A DNA stretch of 16,264 nt from Candidatus Woesearchaeota archaeon (GCA_018303045.1 JAGVYX010000024.1:1-16264); one strand, 5' to 3'. Shown: positions 6,174 through 13,300, counted from the first letter of the stretch. Translations and numbers: made by a program. The notes: generated from the letters alone by a model not told the origin.

Positions 6174-6716
6174 ATGAATATTAAAAAAGGCCTTCTGATC
6201 ATTGCTATTGCTCTAATTTTAGCTTTTTTTGTCGGCTATGGCATTGAAGTGTTTGACCCCACGCCGGATTATAGTAACCTTTACTTGAAATTTCAAACTA
6301 TCTACGCTGAAGAAGAATGCCAAGCCCAAGGCGGCGCGTGGATTAGAGATAATGTTTATAATGCTCCCGTTCCGGCAAGAGAAGAAACATTAAGACCAGA
6401 ACCATCAGCCAGCGGTTTATGTCAAGCCCCGTATGAAAAAATAAAGTTAGAGAGGTCGCAGCACGATAAAATTGTGTTCATTGTTGCTGTTATTGCCGGC
6501 GTTATCGCCGTAGTTGTCGGACTGCTCTTAAACAAAGACACCATCAGCACCGGGATAGTTTCCGGCGGAGTGTTATTGCTTTTATATGGAACCATCCGCT
6601 ACTGGCGCTATGCCAACAATATTTTAAAATTCATTCTCTTGGGGATTACCTTAGCGATACTGATTTGGATTGCTTACAAGCGGCTAGACCAGTTAAAACA
6701 GGAGAAAACAGATTAA
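6174..6716 (+). CDS. Four-helix membrane protein of unknown function
   Basis: The protein has 180 residues with predicted membrane helices at about 5-26, 100-119, 125-141 and 150-168. The 70-residue segment between helices 1 and 2 carries two cysteines (49 and 83) and many prolines (NAPVPAREE, RPEPSAS), which fits an extracytoplasmic loop closed by a disulfide. The C-terminus (KRLDQLKQEKTD) is charged. I do not recognise the family. It is the first gene of a tight operon whose next member, an FHA protein, starts one base after its stop, so a membrane-linked signalling or scaffolding role is conceivable but unproven. Confidence 0.8.
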   Translation: MNIKKGLLIIAIALILAFFVGYGIEVFDPTPDYSNLYLKFQTIYAEEECQAQGGAWIRDNVYNAPVPAREETLRPEPSASGLCQAPYEKIKLERSQHDKIVFIVAVIAGVIAVVVGLLLNKDTISTGIVSGGVLLLLYGTIRYWRYANNILKFILLGITLAILIWIAYKRLDQLKQEKTD

Positions 6717-6717
6717 C

Positions 6718-7086
6718 ATGATCCTAGGATTTGGAACAAAAGCAGAACTGATTTTCGCTACAAACATTGTTCTGAAGCTGAAAAAAGACTTGATCAAGAT
6801 TGGCAGGGCTGCGCATCAAGACCAAAACCCTCTGCCTTTACGCTTGATAGACGATGGCCGCAGAATTGAAATCGATAATACTGTGCTTACCAACCCTATT
6901 TCTAAAGTTCATGGTGAATTTACCTGGAATAAACAGCTGAAAAAGTACGAATACACTGACTTGTCGAGAAACGGCAGTTGGATTAATGATGTAAAAATCT
7001 CCCGCGGAAAAAAACAGGTATTAAATAATAAAGACCGATTAGCTCTGGGCAACGCTACCTTAAAAGTCCAGATTATTTATCCTTAA
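6718..7086 (+). CDS. FHA-domain protein
   Basis: The protein has 122 residues, most of them one forkhead-associated domain: the IGR motif at 28-30, PISKVHGEF at 60-68 carrying the conserved serine S62 and H65, and DLSRNGSWIN at 81-90 with the N-G pair. FHA domains bind phosphothreonine peptides. S62 and the SRNGSWIN loop are the usual peptide-contacting elements, so binding seems intact. The N-terminal 20 residues (MILGFGTKAELIFATNIVLK) are hydrophobic but probably form the first beta strands. No Ser/Thr kinase gene is visible nearby. It starts one base after the membrane protein stop. Confidence 0.85.
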   Translation: MILGFGTKAELIFATNIVLKLKKDLIKIGRAAHQDQNPLPLRLIDDGRRIEIDNTVLTNPISKVHGEFTWNKQLKKYEYTDLSRNGSWINDVKISRGKKQVLNNKDRLALGNATLKVQIIYP

Positions 7087-7098
7087 AACATCTCTTTA

Positions 7099-7593
7099 AT
7101 GAAACGGACACAACTCCGAAGCAAAGACGTCAATAAGCTTCTGAAAAAATATAACTTAAACTTCAGCAAAAAAGATCAAGTAGAATTAATTGAAGATGAA
7201 TTTAAAATTATTCTGATCAATAAATTGCCTTCCTTCTTTTATTATAATAATCAGCTCTACGGCCATTATAATAACCAATTAGTCCCCACTTTAAAATACT
7301 TGCAAAATAATAGTCTTCTAAATAATAGTCTTCTAAAGAAAGTTATCGTGGACATGGGCGCAGTTAAATTTATTATCGGCGGAGCTGATGTAATGCGTCC
7401 GGGCATTGTCGAGCTGGAGGAAGGAATTAACAAAGACGACCTAATTGTTGTTGTGGACCAAAATAATAAGAAGCCGTTGGCGGTGGGCATTGCCTTATTA
7501 AATTCTGATGATATGAGAACAGCAACTTCGGGAAAAGTTATCAAGAATATTCATTATGTTGGCGATCAGATTTGGAAGTTTGAGGCAAGATAA
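7099..7593 (+). CDS. PUA-domain RNA-binding protein, MCT-1/Tma20-like
   Basis: The protein has 164 residues. The N-terminal domain (1-80; LRSKDVNKLLKKYNL, VELIEDEFKII, FFYYNNQLYGHY, LVPTLKYL) matches the pre-PUA domain of archaeal MCT-1/Tma20-like proteins. The PUA domain follows at about 82-160 (VDMGAVKFIIGGADVMRPGI, PLAVGIAL, IHYVGDQIW). Eukaryotic relatives (MCTS1, Tma20, ligatin/eIF2D) act on the 40S subunit in reinitiation and recycling; an equivalent archaeal role is inferred. A perfect 15-bp tandem duplication adds a second NNSLL at the domain junction. It starts 12 bases after the FHA gene and ends one base before the DUF192 gene. Confidence 0.9.
   Translation: MKRTQLRSKDVNKLLKKYNLNFSKKDQVELIEDEFKIILINKLPSFFYYNNQLYGHYNNQLVPTLKYLQNNSLLNNSLLKKVIVDMGAVKFIIGGADVMRPGIVELEEGINKDDLIVVVDQNNKKPLAVGIALLNSDDMRTATSGKVIKNIHYVGDQIWKFEAR
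7306..7335. repeat. Perfect 15-bp in-frame tandem duplication
   Basis: AATAATAGTCTTCTA occurs at 7306-7320 and again at 7321-7335. It encodes NNSLL twice in the linker between the two domains of the PUA protein and keeps the frame. Confidence 0.95.
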
Positions 7594-7594
7594 T

Positions 7595-7981
7595 ATGATC
7601 ATTAATCAATCCAAGAACTGCATTATCTCAAAACGAGAGATTTATTGCAAATCCATATTTTCTCAAGCCAGAGGCTTAATGTTCAGAAAAAAAAGAACCC
7701 TAATGATAGAATTCCCCGTGGAAAGAAAAGTATCCCTGCATATGTTCTTTGTCTTCTATCCGATTGATGTTTTTTTCCTAAATAAAAATAAAGAAGTTAT
7801 TGAAATTAAAAGAAATTTTAAGCCCTTTACGGTTTACCATTCCAAAAACAAAGCTCAATATATTATTGAAATGCCCGAACTAAATCAGGAAGTTAAAGTA
7901 GGAGATAAACTAGCCCTGAAACACAGTATCTCTGTTAAGAGAAACAATACAACAGTTACTATAGATAATTCTGATAATTAG
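7595..7981 (+). CDS. DUF192-family protein
   Basis: The ATG at 7595, one base after the PUA stop, gives 128 residues; an earlier TTG at 7556 would overlap the previous gene by 38 bases and is less likely. Family motifs are ARGLMFR at 25-31, HMFFVFYPIDVFFLN at 49-63 (the usual M-x-F-V-F and D-x-x-F-L core) and AQYIIEMPE at 87-95 before VGDKL. DUF192 proteins are small beta-barrel proteins, often secreted in bacteria; here no signal peptide is seen, so it is probably cytoplasmic, as archaeal versions often are. The function is unknown. It is the last gene of the four-gene operon. Confidence 0.85.
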   Translation: MIINQSKNCIISKREIYCKSIFSQARGLMFRKKRTLMIEFPVERKVSLHMFFVFYPIDVFFLNKNKEVIEIKRNFKPFTVYHSKNKAQYIIEMPELNQEVKVGDKLALKHSISVKRNNTTVTIDNSDN

Positions 7982-7999
7982 AGTATATTTTAGTAGGAG

Positions 8000-8053
8000 T
8001 TATCTGACGATAGATAATTAAAATAATGTATCCAAATCAAGAGAATTATCTAT
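8000..8053. terminator. Alternative hairpins between convergent genes
   Basis: ATAGATAATT at 8010-8019 pairs perfectly with AATTATCTAT at 8044-8053. Part of the same arm (AGATAA, 8012-8017) can instead pair with TTATCT at 8000-8005. It lies between the DUF192 gene and the convergent fttA gene. A terminator role is inferred from position. Confidence 0.4.
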
Positions 8054-8091
8054 AAAAGTAATATTGACAAATAATTTTTAATCAAAATAAC

Positions 8092-9981
8092 TCATCTCAG
8101 CCTAATTACTTCCAAATTCTTCGGGGCTACTGTTTCAATCCGGTTCTGCTTATGAATCGAAGAAGCCAAATCCAGACAGCGGGAAGCTTCGCCGTGAACT
8201 ACAATAATTTTTTTGGGCTGGGGATTGCATCTTCTCACAAAATTCATCAACTGCCTTCTGTCTGAATGATTAGTTATCTCTACTTTGTGTACTTCCAGTT
8301 TGATTTGCAGAATAATCGGTTTAGCGCCATCGTTAATTCTAATTTCCTGTTCGCCGTCTCTAATTCTGTAACCCAGCGATCCGGGAGGCTGGTAGCAGGA
8401 AAATACTAAGGAATGCCGTTTGTCTTCCGCCAGCCCTTTAAGATATTCTACCGACGGCCCGCCGGCTAACATTCCGGAAGTAGCTAAAATTAAACATGAA
8501 CCTTCTTCCAGCATTACCTGCTGCCGCTCTTTATTAGAGCCTATCTGCTTAAAGATTGGCGATAAAAAAGGATTGGTTTCTTTTTGAAAAATCTGCTGCC
8601 GCAAATTCCGGCCTAAATATTCCGGATAAGCCGTATGGATTGCCGTAACATCCCAAAGCATTCCATCAACATAGACTGGCGCATCGGAAATTTTTTTCTC
8701 CCGCATGAGCCGTTCCACCATCACCATTACTTCCTGCGCTCTTCCCGAACCCAGCACAGGGATAAGCACTTTTCCGCCGCGCCCAAAGGTAGTTTTAATG
8801 ACATTGGTTAGGTATTCATCAGCTTCTTCTTCAGCCATGATATTGTCTTTGCCGCCATAAGTGGACTCAATCATCAGTGTTTCAATTCGCGGAAATTGAG
8901 TATTGGCTGGCTCCAACACATTAGTTCGGGCATATTTCATATCGCCGGTGTAAGCAAAATTATGCAGCCCATTGCCGATGTTTAAATGCACAATGGAGCT
9001 TCCCAGGATGTGGCCGGCATTATAAAACGTCAATCTAACGTCGGGAGTAATGTCCGCTACTTCATCATAATCCAGACAAATAGTATGGAGGACCATTTTT
9101 TTAACCTCCTCGCTGGTGTAAATCGGCTCCTTGCCTTCATTTCTTTGAATCTTAATCATATCTAACTGCAGCAAAGCCATGACATCTCGCGTAGGAAAAG
9201 TGCAATAAACCGGGCCATTATAGCCAAATTTAAACAAGTACGGAATCAGCCCGGAATGATCCAGATGAGAATGAGTTACGATAACTGCGTCAATTTCACT
9301 GATGTTAAATTCGGGAGCATCCAGAAAAGGATAAGATTCTGGACCTTCCTGCCCCGGATCAATGCCGCAGTCAATGACAATTCTGGATTCGGGAGTTTGC
9401 ACCAAAAAACAAGTTCGGCCCACCTGCCGCGAAGCTCCTAAACAGGATACGCGGATCCATTCATGCTTCTTTTCCCGCAGCCAGCCGTCATAAATTCTGT
9501 GCCCGGTCCGGTCTAAAAATTTTTTGCGCTCATCTGCATTTTCATATAATACTGCCCGGATGCTTTCAATTAACTTGGATCTGATCGGCGGCATTCTTTT
9601 AACAATAGCCACCCAAAAAGTTTTAGCGGCTATTTCTTTCAATAATTCTCCCTGCCTGCCAATAACTAATCCTGGTTTTTCAGCATGAATAATTACTTGA
9701 GAACGCGGCTGGTCGAAGATAAATTCATCTATCGCGGCTTCTTCAGGAACAATTTTTCGAATTTCCTTTTCGGCTTTCTCTGGTTCCAGACATAAAGATG
9801 GATCCGGCCTTAATTCAATTCTTTTCTTGAATTCTCTGACCGCTTCGCGAATGGTGCCTTTATTATCCAGAAAATAGTCTTTGTTTTTAGTGTACAAAAT
9901 AATGTTAGCGCCTTCAAAGGCCGCGTCAGCAATCATCCCTTCAGGCAATCCTTTAATTATTTCTTTTAGTATATCAGCCAT
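8092..9981 (-). CDS. fttA: KH/beta-CASP ribonuclease and transcription termination factor aCPSF1 (FttA)
   Basis: The protein has 629 residues. Tandem KH domains occupy about 1-145, with the GxxG loop as GRQG at 108-111. The metallo-beta-lactamase core follows, with THSHLDHSG at 236-244 (H237, H239, D241, H242), NAGHILGSS at 321-329 and YTGDMKY at 344-350. The beta-CASP domain includes IESTYGG and ATSGMLAGG (500-508), then EITNHSDRRQ (H572) and VVHGE (H596). All zinc ligands expected for an active enzyme are present. aCPSF1/FttA cleaves nascent RNA at U-rich sites and terminates archaeal transcription, the archaeal counterpart of CPSF73. Length fits the family. It lies downstream of psmB on the same strand, 193 bp away. 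Confidence 0.96.
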   Translation of the reverse strand: MADILKEIIKGLPEGMIADAAFEGANIILYTKNKDYFLDNKGTIREAVREFKKRIELRPDPSLCLEPEKAEKEIRKIVPEEAAIDEFIFDQPRSQVIIHAEKPGLVIGRQGELLKEIAAKTFWVAIVKRMPPIRSKLIESIRAVLYENADERKKFLDRTGHRIYDGWLREKKHEWIRVSCLGASRQVGRTCFLVQTPESRIVIDCGIDPGQEGPESYPFLDAPEFNISEIDAVIVTHSHLDHSGLIPYLFKFGYNGPVYCTFPTRDVMALLQLDMIKIQRNEGKEPIYTSEEVKKMVLHTICLDYDEVADITPDVRLTFYNAGHILGSSIVHLNIGNGLHNFAYTGDMKYARTNVLEPANTQFPRIETLMIESTYGGKDNIMAEEEADEYLTNVIKTTFGRGGKVLIPVLGSGRAQEVMVMVERLMREKKISDAPVYVDGMLWDVTAIHTAYPEYLGRNLRQQIFQKETNPFLSPIFKQIGSNKERQQVMLEEGSCLILATSGMLAGGPSVEYLKGLAEDKRHSLVFSCYQPPGSLGYRIRDGEQEIRINDGAKPIILQIKLEVHKVEITNHSDRRQLMNFVRRCNPQPKKIIVVHGEASRCLDLASSIHKQNRIETVAPKNLEVIRLR

Positions 9982-10071
9982 GATTATTCTCCATCAGCGC
10001 AAAAACTGCATTATTTTTGGCTATATTTCGATCGAATCTATTTGATTTCAGATCTTTACGAAAAAAAGCAG

Positions 10072-10095
10072 AATCTTAATTTCAATCTTAATTTC
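10072..10095. repeat. Perfect 12-bp tandem duplication
   Basis: AATCTTAATTTC occurs at 10072-10083 and at 10084-10095 in the fttA-psmB intergenic region. The rest of that 193-bp gap is AT-rich; on the minus strand GAAATATA at about 10020-10028 may be the fttA TATA box. Confidence 0.85.
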
Positions 10096-10174
10096 TATTC
10101 TTTAATCCCTGCTATTTTTTAGATCCTTAACTTAAATTTATTGATAGATAACCAATAACACCAGAAACTCAACC

Positions 10175-10804
10175 TTATAAGACAGCAACTAATTCTTTTC
10201 TCATCACTCGTTTGACTCCTTCGGTATTTACTACCACCACATTAATGCCATTTCCTGAAGCGCTGTCCCTCTGCAAAGCGGTGTTGATGCATTTAACTGC
10301 TAGTTGAACTCCCTGATCTGTAACCATATTGGCATCATATTGTGTTTCCAATACTCCATAGGCAAATACGCTGCCCGATCCTGACGAGACATAGTCCGTT
10401 ATTTTGGTTACGCTTCCATCGGGAAATAAATCATATAAGTGGATGCCATAGGTATCTCTTCCCCCTAACAAAAAGTGGGCTATAGCTAACAGCATACTGG
10501 GCCGGCGGATGCCTGCATATTGCAGGCCAGCCAGCAAATTAGCCGCTTCTTTGGTAGAAGGAGCTTTTCCGGTTCTCATCTCTTTCAATTTTAATTCCGC
10601 TTTAGCCAGCCGAGTCATTAACTGGGCATCGGAAACTGTCCCGGCCCAAGTTACAGCTAAGTCGTCGGAAAGAATTTGCACTTTTTCGGCTTTCTTATCT
10701 ACGATCATCGTTCCGGCAGTTGCCCGCATGTCAGCAGCCAGAACCACTCCATTTTTACAAACGATGCCTACCGTGGTAGTACCTGTTTTTAATTGATTAG
10801 CCAT
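10175..10804 (-). CDS. psmB: 20S proteasome beta subunit
   Basis: The protein has 209 residues. A very short propeptide (MANQLKTG) precedes TTTVGIV; cleavage between Gly8 and Thr9 would expose the catalytic threonine. In mature numbering T1, D17 (AADMRA) and K33 (KAEKV) are all present, and the conserved GSGS stretch follows (SSGSGSVFAYG). It is expected to form the inner rings of the archaeal 20S proteasome, the core ATP-dependent protease. The subunit is predicted active. Length fits mature archaeal beta subunits. It is followed by fttA on the same strand, an arrangement I recall from other archaea. No alpha subunit lies in the window. Confidence 0.97.
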   Translation of the reverse strand: MANQLKTGTTTVGIVCKNGVVLAADMRATAGTMIVDKKAEKVQILSDDLAVTWAGTVSDAQLMTRLAKAELKLKEMRTGKAPSTKEAANLLAGLQYAGIRRPSMLLAIAHFLLGGRDTYGIHLYDLFPDGSVTKITDYVSSGSGSVFAYGVLETQYDANMVTDQGVQLAVKCINTALQRDSASGNGINVVVVNTEGVKRVMRKELVAVL

Positions 10805-10861
10805 CTGATTTCACAAGAATAGTTAACATCTCACTCTTAATTTAGTTAAAATAACGGAGTT

Positions 10862-10870
10862 CTTTATAAA
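10862..10870 (-). promoter_or_regulatory. Probable psmB TATA box
   Basis: Read on the minus strand, AAGGTTTATAAAGAAC is a near-consensus archaeal BRE/TATA pair about 58 nt before the psmB ATG. It would give a leader of roughly 30 nt, longer than that of most genes here. GTGA close before the ATG may act as ribosome binding site. Confidence 0.55.
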
Positions 10871-10906
10871 CCTTTTGGAACTGTTGGCTTCATCCAATAA
10901 AAAAAG

Positions 10907-10953
10907 TTATAAAGTCAGAGAAAATACACCTATAGAACATAAGCGCGGGGATC
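10907..10953 (+). promoter_or_regulatory. Promoter and ribosome binding site of the small membrane protein operon
   Basis: TTATAAAG at 10907-10914 is a good TATA box on the plus strand, back to back with the psmB promoter. GGGGATC at 10947-10953, close to the archaeal GGTGATC Shine-Dalgarno sequence, lies four bases before the ATG at 10958. Confidence 0.5.
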
Positions 10954-10957
10954 AAAA

Positions 10958-11184
10958 ATGGACAAAGAAGGTTATTTGAGGCCAAATGATCTCCTTGCCA
11001 TAATAGTTATTGTTGTAGGCGCTGTTGGATTTATTCTCTAGGGATTAGGATTATCAACAATAGGCAATGCAACATTAAAATGGTTAGGCAGCATCATCGT
11101 TGGGCAACATTAAAATGGTTAGGCAGCAGCATCGTTGGCCTAGTTGGCTTGATAATTGCTATACTTGAGAGGTGGCTAAAATGA
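10958..11184 (+). pseudogene. Broken small two-helix membrane protein gene
   Basis: From ATG 10958 the frame encodes MDKEGYLRPNDLLAIIVIVV and seven more residues before TAG at 11039-11041. The same frame then continues with GLGLSTIGNATLKWLG into a 35-bp tandem duplication that shifts it. Removing one copy restores a run ending SSIVGLVGLIIAILERWLK and stopping at TGA 11182-11184, so the intact product would be 63 residues with two membrane helices. Both an internal stop and a frameshift separate this from an intact gene. TAG ends several intact genes here, so readthrough or pyrrolysine is unlikely. The family is not recognised. A functional 27-residue peptide from the first part remains possible. 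Confidence 0.65.
11069..11138. repeat. 35-bp tandem duplication
   Basis: Copies at 11069-11103 and 11104-11138 share GCAACATTAAAATGGTTAGG and differ at one base (CATCATC against CAGCATC). The unit is not a multiple of three and shifts the frame of the gene that contains it. Confidence 0.95.
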
Positions 11185-11330
11185 ATCCGGTACAATTAGC
11201 GCTATTTTTATTAGCAGTAATAAATTTAATTGCTATATCAATTTGTATTTATTTTAAGAAAAGCTCTTGGGCCATTGGGTTATCAATTTTAGAGATAATC
11301 ATTGCCTATTTAAGCGCGCAAACGGGATAG
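11181..11330 (+). CDS. Small two-helix membrane protein
   Basis: The frame encodes 49 residues beginning MNPVQLALFLLAVINLIAIS and ending YLSAQTG. Two hydrophobic helices (about 4-24 and 31-45) flank a short basic loop (YFKKSSW). GGTGG at 11171-11175 is a good Shine-Dalgarno sequence. The ATG overlaps the TGA of the preceding broken gene (ATGA), typical of a cotranscribed pair. I do not recognise the family; small two-helix proteins include membrane-protein subunits, toxins and stress peptides, and nothing here discriminates between these. Confidence 0.65.
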   Translation: MNPVQLALFLLAVINLIAISICIYFKKSSWAIGLSILEIIIAYLSAQTG

Positions 11331-11435
11331 TTCAGTTTTAGTTTTTGCCCTGCGTGATGCGCAAAAGGGAAATCCTCAACAATGCCAAATAACTAAACAG
11401 TAGTTTCAACTGGAATGGAGGTTAATTGAAATTAC

Positions 11436-11510
11436 TTTAGAGAATTTTGAATAATTAATTTTTTATCGACAAAATTCTCTAAGAGACTGTGAAATAGTCG
11501 AGATTTTGTC
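11436..11510. terminator. Mutually exclusive hairpins between convergent genes
   Basis: TTAGAGAATTTTG at 11437-11449 pairs perfectly with CAAAATTCTCTAA at 11470-11482. The second arm can instead pair downstream: GACAAAAT at 11468-11475 with ATTTTGTC at 11503-11510, enclosing GACT/AGTC at 11485-11499. T-rich DNA (ATTTTTTATC) lies in the first loop. It sits between the small membrane protein gene and the convergent 126-residue gene. Confidence 0.45.
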
Positions 11511-11519
11511 AGTAACAGA

Positions 11520-11900
11520 TCAAAAAATTAACAAAATCACTAAGTCAAAAAGATGCGGTTGCTCCACACACGTTGTTGCCACCTGAACTACAAAATCATC
11601 TGCTTGATTTGGCCAACCTGCTTCATTTAAAACCTTAAGATTCCGATCTAATAGTATTTGAAGTGAACGTCTATCATAAGCATATAATGCCCCGCTTCCA
11701 ACGTGACAAAAAGATTGATCCCATTCCCTTGTTTCAAGTCCTCTTTGCCTTAGATATTCTGCCACTTCAATTGGATCAACCATGCAAAGATCTCTAAGTG
11801 TAAATAAAGGTAAATATCCCAGAGGTTTATCTGGCCCAATATCTAATAAATTATTCAAATACCTACCTTCTGATTGATCATTAAATGGGTTTTCGCTCAT
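11520..11900 (-). CDS. Protein of unknown function
   Basis: The protein has 126 residues, no membrane helix until a hydrophobic C-terminal end (HLFDLVILLIF) and no motif I recognise. The body (GYLPLFTLRDLCMVDPIEVA, EYLRQRGLETREWDQSF, SGALYAYDRRSLQILLDRNL) looks like an ordinary folded alpha/beta protein with biased codon use typical of real genes. The last ten codons lie in sequence shared with 6063-6090 (a dispersed repeat), so the natural C-terminus may have been replaced or truncated. The minus-strand TATA-like TTTATA at 11920-11925 lies about 20 nt before the ATG. No operon partner is evident. Confidence 0.65.
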   Translation of the reverse strand: MSENPFNDQSEGRYLNNLLDIGPDKPLGYLPLFTLRDLCMVDPIEVAEYLRQRGLETREWDQSFCHVGSGALYAYDRRSLQILLDRNLKVLNEAGWPNQADDFVVQVATTCVEQPHLFDLVILLIF

Positions 11901-11986
11901 GTATATTATTTTATATCGGTATAAAGTAAAGTCCTTAAGTATTTACTTAGCTTTTCATCAGCAGAGTATTTTATAACTCATGTCAA

Positions 11987-12061
11987 AAAAACCGCCCACC
12001 ACTGGTGATCGCCTGCGGGCTCAACACCAGTGGCATGCTCGCTCCGCTCGGGGCGGTTTTT
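11987..12061. repeat. Structured element: nested inverted repeats with a T-tract
   Basis: AAAAACCGCCC at 11987-11997 pairs perfectly with GGGCGGTTTTT at 12051-12061. Within it CCACTGGTG at 11999-12007 pairs with CACCAGTGG at 12025-12033, and CTCGCTCCGCTCGG follows. On the plus strand the GC-rich stem ending in T5 resembles an intrinsic terminator. Part of it recurs at 4586-4601. Confidence 0.75.
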
Positions 12062-12066
12062 CGACC

Positions 12067-12170
12067 ATGATTTTTCCAATTAAAGTGAAGGCTACGCCAC
12101 CAATGGAACCATACACGAGAAAACTGTGTTTTCTGGGGTTTCCTACAGAAACCACTGGTGGAAAAATCAT
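12067..12170. repeat. 104-bp element with 12-bp terminal inverted repeats
   Basis: ATGATTTTTCCA at 12067-12078 is the perfect reverse complement of TGGAAAAATCAT at 12159-12170. Inside are the hairpins AGAAAAC-tgt-GTTTTCT at 12118-12134 and GGTTTC-ctaca-GAAACC at 12137-12153, followed by ACTGGTGG. It begins five bases after the preceding element and ends just before the stop of the next minus-strand gene. It could be a terminator complex or a non-autonomous mobile element. Confidence 0.75.
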
Positions 12171-12178
12171 ATTTTAAC

Positions 12179-13186
12179 TTACTGGGCAGCTTTAGCCGCA
12201 GCTTGTTTTCTTCGCAATTCTTCAGCTTGCTGATGGGGATCAGCTGCTTTCAATTCTTCTTCCACGCGATCCACTATGGCGTGCTCCTGTTGATAATCAC
12301 GCAATCCTTTAGGGAGATATTCCGGATCCAGCTTAATTAATTCCGCTCCGGCGGCGTTAAGAATAGATTCTACCGATTCCCGCACAGTTCTTACTTCAGT
12401 TTTGGCGGCTTGAATTCTTTCATTAATTTCTCTGGCGCCATATTCCAGAGTTCTTCTTTCCTTTTCTTCACTGGTAAGGCGATTTAAGTTAACCCCTTCT
12501 TTCTTGATTCTTTTACAACCGTACTTTTTAACAAAATCATACTTCTGCTGGTCATTAAACCCTTCAATGTCGGCAACTTCCCGCTCCATTTCCTGGCATA
12601 ACTGGTGAAACCGGCGCAGCTCCAGAATATAATTTCTAGCTTGTTCTGGCTTAAAATGATGGGTTATTGGTTTAAGTGTGGTTTCTTTCCAGAACAGGCC
12701 GGCATAACTTCCATAAGCTGCCAAAAGAGAACTGCCTACATAAACTGCTTCTGGAGTTCCAGTTGCCACACCAACCAAAGTTGTTATTCCACCGCCGAAA
12801 AAACCAAAAACATTAGCCAGAATGTCCAACAATTCTCCATCCCCCTTCTTATATTGATTAGACCAAAACGCATTCTTCTGATGCCAGCTGGAAGTACGAG
12901 AAGCCAACTTTCTCAGCCAGCCGCTTTCTGTAGTCAGATAAGGAGCCTGCTGTAAATATTTAACGCCATTAAGAAATCTTTGCGCTTGGTCTTCATCTAC
13001 GTCCTGGGCATCCAAATACAAGTCAAAAATCTCGGATTTATGCTTTCCTTTAAATTTTGCCTGTGAAGATTGATAAGAATTAACTATGGCTTTTTCCAAG
13101 TCACTGCCGGATTTAACAATACTTGGATCTCTGGTCAGCTCATCCAATTCATGATTAATGTAATCCAGCAAAGAGGCTTTGCTCAT
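12179..13186 (-). CDS. Protein with glycine-rich membrane segment and coiled-coil tail, unknown function
   Basis: I start this gene at ATG 13184-13186 (MSKASLLDYINHELDEL), giving 335 residues. A longer in-frame start at 13261 exists, but a strong TATA box at 13211-13220 lies inside that extension, 25 nt before the chosen ATG. Residues 1-118 are soluble and helical. Residues about 119-166 form a glycine-rich hydrophobic hairpin (NVFGFFGGGITTLVGVATG and VYVGSSLLAAYGSYAGLFW). Residues 180-335 are highly charged and helical (QEMEREVADIE, EKERRTLEYGAREINERI, QQAEELRRKQAAAKAAQ), probably coiled coil. The family is not recognised. It is divergent from the Pif1 gene. The layout would suit a membrane-anchored scaffold. 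Confidence 0.75.
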   Translation of the reverse strand: MSKASLLDYINHELDELTRDPSIVKSGSDLEKAIVNSYQSSQAKFKGKHKSEIFDLYLDAQDVDEDQAQRFLNGVKYLQQAPYLTTESGWLRKLASRTSSWHQKNAFWSNQYKKGDGELLDILANVFGFFGGGITTLVGVATGTPEAVYVGSSLLAAYGSYAGLFWKETTLKPITHHFKPEQARNYILELRRFHQLCQEMEREVADIEGFNDQQKYDFVKKYGCKRIKKEGVNLNRLTSEEKERRTLEYGAREINERIQAAKTEVRTVRESVESILNAAGAELIKLDPEYLPKGLRDYQQEHAIVDRVEEELKAADPHQQAEELRRKQAAAKAAQ

Positions 13187-13210
13187 GTTATCTCTCGATA
13201 GTAGGAACGT

Positions 13211-13220
13211 ATATATAAAT
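13211..13220 (-). promoter_or_regulatory. TATA box of the coiled-coil membrane protein gene
   Basis: Read on the minus strand this is ATTTATATAT, part of a longer AT tract. Its distance to the ATG at 13186 (25 nt) fits a leaderless transcript and decides the start codon. Confidence 0.6.
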
Positions 13221-13291
13221 TTATCTGTGGAATTGGCTTGGAGAATAATATGGCCTTTCAAAATTCTCTTTGCCTTTCTAGAACGAATAAA

Positions 13292-13300
13292 CTTTTAAAT
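13292..13300 (+). promoter_or_regulatory. TATA-like box of the Pif1-WYL gene
   Basis: CTTTTAAAT ends 26 nt before the ATG at 13326, spacing that implies a leaderless transcript. No Shine-Dalgarno sequence precedes the ATG. Confidence 0.45.

Noticed and set aside
7556..7594. Upstream start for the DUF192 gene
   Set aside because: It would overlap the PUA gene by 38 bases; the ATG at 7595 directly after that stop fits the family N-terminus and the operon spacing.
9256..9441. Plus-strand frame inside fttA
   Set aside because: It is antisense to the conserved metallo-beta-lactamase core of fttA, with no recognisable features.
11039..11041. TAG read through as pyrrolysine
   Set aside because: TAG ends several intact genes here (arvB, arvC, DUF192, the 49-residue gene), no pyl genes are visible, and the same gene also carries a frameshift.
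13187..13261. N-terminal extension of the coiled-coil membrane protein
   Set aside because: A strong TATA box lies inside the extension, 25 nt upstream of the internal ATG, so the longer form is unlikely to be transcribed from that promoter.
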